From: Burkholderiales bacterium | GTDB lineage: Bacteria > Pseudomonadota > Gammaproteobacteria > Burkholderiales > Burkholderiaceae_C | NCBI GenBank assembly: GCA_005786815.1 | Contig: SYDB01000039.1 | Coordinates: 1-6,345, forward strand | Direction of reading: 5' to 3' | DNA: 6,345 nt | Part shown: in pieces, positions 1 through 5,836 of the stretch | Layout: the number at the start of each line of letters is the position of its first letter | Numbering within the stretch: the stretch's first letter is position 1 | The notes under the pieces: model-generated | What the model saw: the letters and a program-made list of their open reading frames with translations, nothing else | What the model was told of the DNA's origin: nothing | The model's database searches: none | Made by a program: the position numbers and the translations under genes

Positions 1-54
1 CCTTCGCATGCCGGAATCAAAATCCGGTGCCTTAACCAACTTGGCGATTCCCCT
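1..54 (-). tRNA. tRNA-Gln (anticodon UUG), 3' end cut by the window edge
   Basis: Read on the minus strand from 54 downwards, the sequence gives a 7-nt acceptor 5' strand AGGGGAA, then TC, a D arm (GCC...GGC) and an anticodon arm with stem CCGGA/TCCGG (27-23 and 15-11). The 7-nt loop TTTTGAT (22-16) places anticodon TTG at 20-18, which reads CAA (Gln). The variable region and the start of the T arm (GCGAAGG) follow. The T loop, the acceptor 3' strand and any encoded CCA lie outside the window, so only about 54 of some 75 nt are visible. It sits 32 bp downstream of ispE on the same strand and is probably cotranscribed with it. The same ispE–tRNA-Gln order is known from Pseudomonas, where prs follows. 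Confidence 0.95.
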
Positions 55-59
55 ACACA

Positions 60-85
60 GGTTAGTCGCCCTAAAGCCACTAACC
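60..85 (-). repeat. Inverted repeat (hairpin) between ispE and tRNA-Gln
   Basis: GGTTAGT at 60-66 is the exact reverse complement of ACTAACC at 79-85. Past one C/C mismatch (67/78), two more pairs (68-77 and 69-76) close a 6-nt loop. In the ispE–tRNA transcript this would form a hairpin starting 1 nt after the ispE stop and ending 5 nt before the mature tRNA 5' end. It is not followed by a T tract on the minus strand, so it does not look like an intrinsic terminator. A role in mRNA 3'-end stability or in separating the tRNA from the mRNA by processing is possible but unproven. Chance cannot be excluded. Confidence 0.45.
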
Positions 86-86
86 G

Positions 87-935
87 TTAACCGTTGCTGT
101 CCATCCATTCGCGCAATGGATGAGACACCATATTGCGACAGATTTGCACTTGCCAGTTGTGTGGTGGGTTGTCCACCACGATGTGCTCGGGTAATTGCGC
201 AAAAACAGCGCTGCCAGAGCCGGTCATGCGAGGTTTCAGACCGAAGGATTGGAGCCATTGAAGGGCCATTTCTACCTCGGGACACAACGCTTGAGCCACT
301 GGTTGCAAGTCATTACGACCAAAGTCGTATGGCTGTGCAGCAAAGTCGGAAATTGTAGCAGTTTTGGTAGCGCGCTCTAGTGTGGGAGAGCCAAAAATCC
401 GAGCAGTCTCAATGCCTGCATGGGGCTTGACGACCACAAAGCGGCTAGGAGGCACTAAAACAGGGCTTATTTTTTCTCCAATGCCTTCAACCCAAGCGTT
501 ATGGCCATACAAAAAGAAAGGCACATCGGCACCTAATGCCAAACCGATCGGAAGCAATTTAGAAATAGGCCAATTCAACCCCCACAATTTATTCAATGCA
601 AGCAAAGTGCTCGCGGCATCTGAGGATCCACCACCCATGCCAGCCTGTGCAGGAATTTGTTTATCAATACGAATTTCAGCGCCCAGTGAGATGCCACTGG
701 CCGTTTGCAAAGCGCGAGCTGCACGCACGATGAGGTCGTCAGTTGGTAGTGGTGTGTTCAAGTCAATGCGCTGGATACCGCCGTCCAACTTGACATCAAG
801 GTGCAAGGTGTCGCACCAATCCACCAACATAAAAACAGATTGCAACAGGTGATAGCCATCTGCGCGACGGCCAGTGATGTGCAAGAACAGGTTGAGCTTG
901 GCGGGCGCTAGAACGTTGTGGAGCGATTGCAGCAT
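87..935 (-). CDS. ispE: 4-diphosphocytidyl-2-C-methyl-D-erythritol kinase
   Basis: IspE is a cytosolic GHMP-family kinase. It uses ATP to phosphorylate the 2-hydroxyl of CDP-methylerythritol in the MEP pathway for isopentenyl diphosphate. The 282-aa product shows the N-terminal PAKLN motif with the probable catalytic lysine at 13, followed by LFLHITGRRADGYH, which is highly typical of IspE. It also has the glycine-rich ATP loop PAQAGMGGGSSDAA at 95-108, GADVPFF with the probable catalytic Asp at 137, and the third GHMP motif TGSGSAVF at 238-245. Length matches the family (about 280-290). I chose the ATG at 935. It lies 4 bp after the lolB stop and puts PAKLN at the usual distance, whereas an in-frame ATG at 971 would add 12 unconserved residues and overlap lolB by 32 bp. 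No clear Shine-Dalgarno precedes it, so translation is probably coupled to lolB. Confidence 0.96.
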   Translation of the reverse strand: MLQSLHNVLAPAKLNLFLHITGRRADGYHLLQSVFMLVDWCDTLHLDVKLDGGIQRIDLNTPLPTDDLIVRAARALQTASGISLGAEIRIDKQIPAQAGMGGGSSDAASTLLALNKLWGLNWPISKLLPIGLALGADVPFFLYGHNAWVEGIGEKISPVLVPPSRFVVVKPHAGIETARIFGSPTLERATKTATISDFAAQPYDFGRNDLQPVAQALCPEVEMALQWLQSFGLKPRMTGSGSAVFAQLPEHIVVDNPPHNWQVQICRNMVSHPLREWMDSNG

Positions 936-939
936 AGGA

Positions 940-1428
940 CTACGGTGCGTCGAGTTTGATGCGAAGAACAACCAAGGGCTCAGGCGATAAGCGTTTGGCT
1001 AGCAAAGTGCCTTGGTGTATGGATGAAAGATCCGCTTGCCACCCTGTTGAATGTGCACTCTTGCCTTGGAGCCAATCAAACATGGCGTCAATAGGTAGTG
1101 CCGCACCGGTTACTTCTTCCGTCAAATGGGCCATAGAGTCATAACGCCTTTGTTGACCAGTCTGCAACCACTGCGTCGTGGAAGGAGTCCATTGCAATGT
1201 CGCTAGCGTGGTGCCCAAAGGCGAGAATAAATTTAATTCACCTTGGCGCGCATCCCCTTCTAAAGAAAAACCAGCACTCATATTGCGTGGGGGATCGCTT
1301 TGCACGGTCACGCTGATTCGGCCTTGCCATTGTTTTTCAGAAGACGCTTGAACTGCTAAACGATTGGATGCGGGCGTTGCACACCCACCAAGCAACACCA
1401 CTAGCCATATGCTGGCCCACACACGCAT
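940..1428 (-). CDS. lolB: Outer-membrane lipoprotein receptor LolB
   Basis: LolB is the last step of the Lol pathway: an outer-membrane lipoprotein that takes lipoproteins from the periplasmic carrier LolA and inserts them in the outer membrane. The 162-aa product begins with a short hydrophobic signal ending in the lipobox LLGGC, giving lipidated Cys16. The next residue is Ala, not the Asp of inner-membrane retention. After it come WQGRISV (34-40), ELNLFSPLGTTLATLQW (64-80) and the LTEEVTGAALPIDAMFDWLQG stretch (102-122), in the order seen in LolB. The SPLG segment (69-72) probably corresponds to the protruding loop used for lipoprotein transfer. It is shorter than E. coli LolB (about 207 aa), with the loss mainly between the WLQG region and the final strands. 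The start is 2 bp after the TPR gene stop (TAG-CT-ATG) with no clear Shine-Dalgarno, suggesting translational coupling. The assignment also rests on its position beside ispE. Confidence 0.9.
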   Translation of the reverse strand: MRVWASIWLVVLLGGCATPASNRLAVQASSEKQWQGRISVTVQSDPPRNMSAGFSLEGDARQGELNLFSPLGTTLATLQWTPSTTQWLQTGQQRRYDSMAHLTEEVTGAALPIDAMFDWLQGKSAHSTGWQADLSSIHQGTLLAKRLSPEPLVVLRIKLDAP

Positions 1429-1430
1429 AG

Positions 1431-3053
1431 CTAAATGCCAGGTTTGAAGCGCTGCAGAGTTTGTTGCAACGTTTCATTGGTGGGAGCAATCTCTAATCCT
1501 CGCCGCCATACCGCAATCGCATCGCTTTCGCGTTTGAGTTGCCACAGTACCTCGCCAAGATGGGCTGCAATTTCAGCATCTGCGCGGTCTTTGAAAGCCT
1601 TTTCTAAAAGCTCCAAGGCTTGGCTTGTATTGCCGAGACGAAATTCCACCCAGCCCAGACTGTCAGTAATGAAAGGGTCTCCAGGCGCCAGAGTAAGCGC
1701 CTTCACAATCAATTCTTTAGCCTCTTTGAGACGCACATTTCGATCGGCCAGAGAAAAACCCAAGGCGTTATAAGCATTGAAGTAAGTTGGATCTTTGCTG
1801 ATGACCGATCGCAAAATCTTTTCCATCTCTTCAATTTGGTTGAGCTTCTCGGCCATCATGGCTTGCTCGTAAAGCAAGTCGAGGTCATTGCCTGCTTGTT
1901 GTGCCAATAAATCAAAGGCGGCTTGCCATTGGCGGAATTCACGCAAGAGTTGTAACTCAGCCATGAGGCGACTACGAACCTCTTCTTCCTTGCTGGCTGG
2001 TAATTGCGAAATGAGCAACCGCGCTTCCTTTAACTTGCCCTGCTTGGCCAAGATAGATGCGCGGCGAGATTGCGCTTGTATGACGCCGCGTTGGGTATTT
2101 TCATTAGGAGCCTTGTTAGCCATGCCGATGTATGTTTGCAGCGACGCATCGGCTTGCTTGTCGAATCCTTGTTCGAATTGCAATGAACCCAAAAGCAACC
2201 ACGCTTCGGCATGTGTTGGAAATCGTTGCGTGACACTTTGGGCCTGTTCGGCAGCTTGCTCAAAACGTTTTGACTCAATCAAAACGCGCACATACGCCAT
2301 GGGGTATTCGGGTTTGTCTTGTTTGGGAAGCGCTTGAAGTACCAGCGCTTCTGCCTCTTTAACGCCACGGCCTAGCAGCTCTAAGGCTAAGAAAGGAGCG
2401 CTGATATCCGTTTTAGTGTTTACCGTCAAACTTTTTTGCGAAGATTGCAAAGCCCCGCTCAAATTGGCATTCAACATTTGCATACGGCCTATGGCAGACC
2501 ATGCAGCGGATGACGTCTCGGTGTTTGCGGTGTAACTATCCAAGGCTTTTTGCACAACTTCAGCCGCTACTTTGGTATCTGTGACGCGGGCGAAATACCT
2601 TGGCACCACACGTATTGCTGCATTGCGTTCGCTGACAGGGCTAAATGCAATTTCTTTTTTGAGTGGATCTAAGGTTTCGTTGGTTTTATTGAGCGCAATC
2701 AGAATTTGAAGCAGATTGAGATTAGCCAAACGGTCTTGAGGCAATACTTGCGTCCAACTGCGTGCAGCCATCAACGCACCATCACCAGAGCGTTCTTTCA
2801 GTGCAATTTCTACAGCGCGCGCAAACAGCTGTGCATCATTGGTTTTACGAGCTGCATCCAAAAGTAATGAGAATCCAACCAAGGGTTGCCCTTGTTGGAC
2901 ATTGAGTTCGCCGACCAAAATCTCATACAAAATTTCACCGTTCATGCCAGAGTTCACTACAGGAGCTTCTGGTTTCTTGGGTGTGTTTTGCGCAATAGAT
3001 GGAGCGCCTGTGAAGGCCAGCGAAAGAACGGCCGGAGCCAATAAAAACTTCAT
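1431..3053 (-). CDS. Periplasmic tetratricopeptide-repeat protein, LbcA-like by position
   Basis: A 540-aa protein with a likely signal peptide (K2, hydrophobic core about 3-16, predicted cut after SIA at 21) and a largely helical TPR-type body. The clearest repeats are at about 251-280, 281-314, 424-458, 459-491 and 492-525, the last with the typical AHLGEVLWQLKRESDA pattern. It contains no cysteine, so it cannot be a lipoprotein, and an exported, oxidising-compartment location fits. It lies directly upstream of lolB (2-bp gap) and ispE. In Pseudomonas aeruginosa the gene in this position encodes LbcA, a TPR lipoprotein that binds and activates the periplasmic protease CtpA. An equivalent adaptor or scaffold role here is inference from synteny and architecture only. 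The ATG at 3053 is chosen because it gives the complete signal peptide; no Shine-Dalgarno is obvious. The gene probably starts the operon that runs to tRNA-Gln. Confidence 0.85.
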   Translation of the reverse strand: MKFLLAPAVLSLAFTGAPSIAQNTPKKPEAPVVNSGMNGEILYEILVGELNVQQGQPLVGFSLLLDAARKTNDAQLFARAVEIALKERSGDGALMAARSWTQVLPQDRLANLNLLQILIALNKTNETLDPLKKEIAFSPVSERNAAIRVVPRYFARVTDTKVAAEVVQKALDSYTANTETSSAAWSAIGRMQMLNANLSGALQSSQKSLTVNTKTDISAPFLALELLGRGVKEAEALVLQALPKQDKPEYPMAYVRVLIESKRFEQAAEQAQSVTQRFPTHAEAWLLLGSLQFEQGFDKQADASLQTYIGMANKAPNENTQRGVIQAQSRRASILAKQGKLKEARLLISQLPASKEEEVRSRLMAELQLLREFRQWQAAFDLLAQQAGNDLDLLYEQAMMAEKLNQIEEMEKILRSVISKDPTYFNAYNALGFSLADRNVRLKEAKELIVKALTLAPGDPFITDSLGWVEFRLGNTSQALELLEKAFKDRADAEIAAHLGEVLWQLKRESDAIAVWRRGLEIAPTNETLQQTLQRFKPGI

Positions 3054-3093
3054 GCTGGCATCATAATGGCTTTACTTTTGTATTGATGTTGTC
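3054..3093. promoter_or_regulatory. Divergent intergenic region between the TPR gene and mutM
   Basis: Both flanking genes start here and are read outward, so promoters for both units should lie in or overlap these 40 bp. On the plus strand CATAAT (3062-3067) is one base from the -10 consensus and 26 bp before the mutM ATG, but no good -35 is seen at the right spacing. On the minus strand TATGAT (3065-3060) is also one base from consensus, but a start of transcription there would leave almost no leader for the TPR gene. The two hexamers overlap on opposite strands. Neither gene has a recognisable Shine-Dalgarno here. These are weak sequence matches only. Confidence 0.35.
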
Positions 3094-3927
3094 ATGCCTG
3101 AATTACCCGAAGTTGAAGTGACGCGTTTGAGTTTTGCAGATCGCATTGCAAACGCCCATATTTCTGACGTTCGAGTTGGCAAGCCGCTGCGTTGGCCACT
3201 GGGAGTGGCACCCGCATCACTGGTTGGTAAAAAAGTCCTAGGCGTGAGAAGGCGAGGCAAATATCTGTTGATGGATTTGAATGAGGGGCTAGTACTGTGG
3301 CACCTTGGAATGTCAGGCAGTTTGAGTTTTACGCCAACAGCCAACAATACCTTCGCCATAAGCCACCCCCAAACCCATGACCATTTCGATTTGCTTACTA
3401 CCCATGGATTACTTAGATTAAATGACCCCAGGCGTTTTGGTGCCGTGGTGTATGCAGAGTCTGAAACCAGCGCGGTGGCACAAAAGCTCTTAGGACATCT
3501 TGGTGTAGAGCCGTTAGCTGGTCAATTTGATGTAGATACTTTCCATAAAAATTTAAAAAAGCGTAACGCAGCTATCAAGCAAGTTTTATTAGCGGGCGAT
3601 ATTGTGGTGGGTGTCGGCAATATTTATGCATCGGAAGCTTTGTTTTTAGCAGGCATTCGCCCGACAGTGCGCTCGCAACGTATCAGTCGCGCACGCGCAG
3701 AAAAGTTAAGAGTCGCGATCATCGATGTGCTGGCACGCGCAGTCGCCAAAGGGGGTAGCACTTTGCGTGACTTTTCCAATGCGGATGGGCAAAGTGGTTA
3801 CTTCCAATTAGAGGCGAATGTGTATGACCGCGCTGGCGAGCCTTGTAGACAATGCGGCCATTTGATCAAGCGCTTAGTGCAAGGACAACGCGCCACCTAT
3901 TACTGCTCTGTGTGTCAAAAGCCCTGA
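3094..3927 (+). CDS. mutM: Formamidopyrimidine-DNA glycosylase (MutM/Fpg)
   Basis: MutM is a bifunctional glycosylase/AP lyase that removes 8-oxoguanine (opposite C) and formamidopyrimidines from DNA, nicking the strand by beta,delta-elimination. The 277-aa product is full length. It begins MPELPEVEV, giving the N-terminal catalytic proline after Met removal and the catalytic Glu3. RRGKYL places the conserved Lys at 56, LGMSGSL the intercalating Met at 73, and DPRRFG (111-116) the other void-filling residues. [11 protein letters not shown] (163-173) belongs to the helix-two-turn-helix. The C-terminal zinc finger has Cys251, Cys254, Cys271 and Cys274, with the 8-oxoG-loop/finger arginine in GQRATYYC. 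All key residues are present, so it should be active. The ATG is fixed by the obligatory MPELPE start. It is the first gene of a two-gene unit with mutY, divergent from the TPR gene. Confidence 0.98.
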   Translation: MPELPEVEVTRLSFADRIANAHISDVRVGKPLRWPLGVAPASLVGKKVLGVRRRGKYLLMDLNEGLVLWHLGMSGSLSFTPTANNTFAISHPQTHDHFDLLTTHGLLRLNDPRRFGAVVYAESETSAVAQKLLGHLGVEPLAGQFDVDTFHKNLKKRNAAIKQVLLAGDIVVGVGNIYASEALFLAGIRPTVRSQRISRARAEKLRVAIIDVLARAVAKGGSTLRDFSNADGQSGYFQLEANVYDRAGEPCRQCGHLIKRLVQGQRATYYCSVCQKP

Positions 3928-3929
3928 CT

Positions 3930-4964
3930 ATGCGCAAAACAGCTTGGCAGTTTGGCAATGCAGTAGTCGCTTGGCAAAAAATACATGGCCGCCATGACTT
4001 GCCATGGCAAAACACACAAGATCCTTATGCGGTGTGGTTGTCAGAAATCATGTTGCAACAAACGCAGGTTGTGACTGTCCGCGAGTATTTCGCGCGCTTT
4101 ATGAAGCGTTTTCCCACAGTCAACGATTTAGCCAAAGCCTCGCAAGAAGAAGTGATGGGCTTGTGGAGTGGTTTGGGCTATTACAGCCGTGCCCGCAATT
4201 TGCACCGTGCCGCACAAGACGTCATGGCATTGCATGGAGGTGAATTTCCGCGCGATGCATTGACCTTGCAAACATTGCCAGGCATTGGCAGATCGACTGC
4301 TGCTGCCGTTGCATCACTGTGTTTTGGTGAGCCTATTGCTATTTTGGACGCCAATGTCAAACGCGTACTCACCCGTTATTTGGGGTTCGGACAAGATTTG
4401 GCTGTCGCCAAGAACGAAAAATTGTTGTGGGAAAAAGCTCAAACATTGTTGCCAACCCAGCATGTTGCGCAAGCGATGCCGCATTACACGCAAGGCATGA
4501 TGGATTTAGGCGCAACCTTGTGTACTCCCAAAAATCCTCAGTGCTTGCTATGTCCAGTGAGAGATTTCTGCATGGCAGTCAAAGAAGGAAAACCAGAAAC
4601 CTATCCTATTAAAACCAAAAAACTCAAGCGCACCAGCGAGCCACTATGGTTGCTCTACGCGCAATCAAAAAATGGCGAAGTGTGGATGGTGCAAAGACCG
4701 CAGTCAGGTATTTGGGCGGGTTTGTATTGCTTGCCCGTATTTGAGAGTTACGAGGCGCTACAGGCTTTTGTCAAAACCAAGAGCAAGTTGGAGTTACAAG
4801 ACATGCCAGTGGTGAAACATGTGCTCACACACAAAGACTTGTATTTGCATCCTGTGGCGTTGCGTTTGAGTGGCCAAAAATCTCTAGGCCAAGGCTATTG
4901 GTTTGATCAGCAATCAATCGCGGCAATAGGCTTGCCAGCCCCCATTCGCAAACTGTTAGCTTAA
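3930..4964 (+). CDS. mutY: Adenine DNA glycosylase MutY
   Basis: MutY removes adenine mispaired with 8-oxoguanine and so complements MutM in the GO system. The 344-aa product has [11 protein letters not shown] with catalytic Glu39, the helix-hairpin-helix LPGIGRST (116-123) and catalytic Asp140 in ILDANVKRV. Its [4Fe-4S] cluster motif is C-X6-C-X2-C-X5-C at Cys198, 205, 208 and 214. The C-terminal Nudix-like 8-oxoG recognition domain covers roughly 230-344 ([12 protein letters not shown], then KHVLTHKDL, then WFDQQSI). Length is normal. The ATG at 3930 lies 2 bp after the mutM TGA. An upstream in-frame ATG at 3852 would add 26 residues without family resemblance and overlap mutM by 76 bp. No Shine-Dalgarno is evident, so translation is probably coupled to mutM. 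Its TAA overlaps the rapZ stop on the other strand. Confidence 0.98.
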   Translation: MRKTAWQFGNAVVAWQKIHGRHDLPWQNTQDPYAVWLSEIMLQQTQVVTVREYFARFMKRFPTVNDLAKASQEEVMGLWSGLGYYSRARNLHRAAQDVMALHGGEFPRDALTLQTLPGIGRSTAAAVASLCFGEPIAILDANVKRVLTRYLGFGQDLAVAKNEKLLWEKAQTLLPTQHVAQAMPHYTQGMMDLGATLCTPKNPQCLLCPVRDFCMAVKEGKPETYPIKTKKLKRTSEPLWLLYAQSKNGEVWMVQRPQSGIWAGLYCLPVFESYEALQAFVKTKSKLELQDMPVVKHVLTHKDLYLHPVALRLSGQKSLGQGYWFDQQSIAAIGLPAPIRKLLA

Positions 4965-5836
4965 TGCGTATCTAGCTCGCGGTGACGCTTTAAGGTCACC
5001 CATTCAGAGGCGAATTGTTTGGTCAGCAGTTCGACCAAATACACAGAGCGATGTTGACCACCCGTGCAACCAATAGCCACGGTGACATAGCTGCGGTGGT
5101 CGTTGCTGAGGTCTGGTAGCCAAGCGTTTAAGAAGGTTGCAATTTGCTGCGCCATAGCATTGACAGATGGATAGCCCGATAACCAATTGGCGACGCTGGC
5201 ATCTTGGCCAGTTAAGTTTTTTAAGCCCGCTTCGTAGTGGGGATTGGGCAGCATACGCACATCAAATACATAGTCTGCGTGCATAGGAATACCGCGTTTA
5301 AAAGCGAATGATTCGAACATCAACGTCAGTTGTGTAGCAGGCGCAGAAATTAGCGACTTGATATAGCCTTGTAATTTGGCGCTTCTGAGCAAGCTCGTAT
5401 CAATGATGTGTGATTCTTCACGCAAGTCACCTAGCAAACGACGTTCCATTTCAATAGCATCGATCACATCGCGGTCTATGTCAGTGGACTGACCACTGTC
5501 TTGCTGGCGAGAAAGTGGATGGCGTCTGCGCGTTTCTGAGAACCGACGCACCAAGGTGTCGGTAGTTGCGTCAAGAAACAGCAATCGGATATTGACATTC
5601 TTGCTGCGCAACTCTGCCAACTGCGCTGGCACCAAGGGCAAAGATTGTGCGCTGCGCACATCCATGGCGATGGCCACTTTATCAGCTTGCTTTTGTTGCT
5701 CTAACTCTACAAATGGCAATAGCAATTCCGGGGGTAGGTTGTCTACGCAGTAGTAGCCAGCATCTTCAAGCGCGTGCAGAGCCACTGATTTTCCGGAGCC
5801 CGACATACCTGTTATGAGGACCAACTCGAGCGTCAT
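4961..5836 (-). CDS. rapZ: RapZ (YhbJ) RNase adapter / nucleotide-binding protein
   Basis: In E. coli, RapZ is a cytosolic sensor of amino-sugar precursor levels. It binds small RNAs GlmY and GlmZ and presents GlmZ to RNase E, controlling glmS and thus cell-envelope precursor supply. The 291-aa product has an N-terminal P-loop domain with Walker A GMSGSGKS (10-17), AMDVRS (57-62) and Walker-B-like LLFLDA (85-90). The characteristic C-terminal domain contains [10 protein letters not shown] (175-184), the signature [14 protein letters not shown] (188-201) and [14 protein letters not shown] (253-266). Length is normal (E. coli about 284). The start ATG overlaps the recN stop as ATGA and has AAAGG 7 nt upstream. 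The C-terminus ends RHRELDTH, without the basic run of the E. coli protein, so RNA targets may differ. Family identity is sure; the molecular role in this lineage is not. Confidence 0.95.
   Translation of the reverse strand: MTLELVLITGMSGSGKSVALHALEDAGYYCVDNLPPELLLPFVELEQQKQADKVAIAMDVRSAQSLPLVPAQLAELRSKNVNIRLLFLDATTDTLVRRFSETRRRHPLSRQQDSGQSTDIDRDVIDAIEMERRLLGDLREESHIIDTSLLRSAKLQGYIKSLISAPATQLTLMFESFAFKRGIPMHADYVFDVRMLPNPHYEAGLKNLTGQDASVANWLSGYPSVNAMAQQIATFLNAWLPDLSNDHRSYVTVAIGCTGGQHRSVYLVELLTKQFASEWVTLKRHRELDTH
4981..5000. repeat. Inverted repeat just downstream of mutY, inside the rapZ 3' end
   Basis: GGTGAC (4981-4986) and GTCACC (4995-5000) form a perfect 6-bp stem with an 8-nt loop, starting 17 bp after the mutY stop. 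On the plus strand this could form at the mutY mRNA 3' end, but no T tract follows, so it is not a canonical intrinsic terminator. On the minus strand it lies in rapZ codons for roughly W279-H285. It may be coincidence. Confidence 0.3.

Noticed and set aside
1..54. tRNA-Gln as an integration site for a mobile element
   Set aside because: The tRNA 3' end, where attachment sites lie, is outside the window, and no integrase or att-like repeat is visible.
8..358. Plus-strand open frame of 116 codons overlapping tRNA-Gln and ispE
   Set aside because: It lies antisense to a tRNA and to conserved IspE codons, has no family resemblance and is cysteine/arginine-rich in the way of shadow frames.
364..852. 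Plus-strand open frame of 162 codons antisense to ispE
   Set aside because: It is fully inside conserved ispE on the other strand, and its translation shows no domain or sensible composition.
936..971. Longer ispE start at 971
   Set aside because: It would overlap lolB by 32 bp and add residues not seen in IspE; the ATG at 935 fits the family.
1888..2337. Plus-strand open frame of 149 codons antisense to the TPR gene
   Set aside because: The TPR frame opposite shows clear repeats; this frame is rich in Cys, Ser and Asn without motifs.
3072..3359. Minus-strand frame reading into the TPR promoter region
   Set aside because: It is antisense to the conserved N-terminus of MutM, including the catalytic MPELPE.
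3852..3929. Longer mutY start adding 26 residues
   Set aside because: The extra residues come from the mutM zinc-finger region read in another frame and do not resemble MutY.
4981..5000. Intrinsic terminator for mutM-mutY
   Set aside because: There is a hairpin but no T tract follows, and it lies in rapZ codons; it is kept only as an inverted repeat.
5482..5498. CAGTGG/CCACTG inverted repeat inside rapZ
   Set aside because: It is a short 6-bp stem in coding sequence with no positional logic; likely chance.
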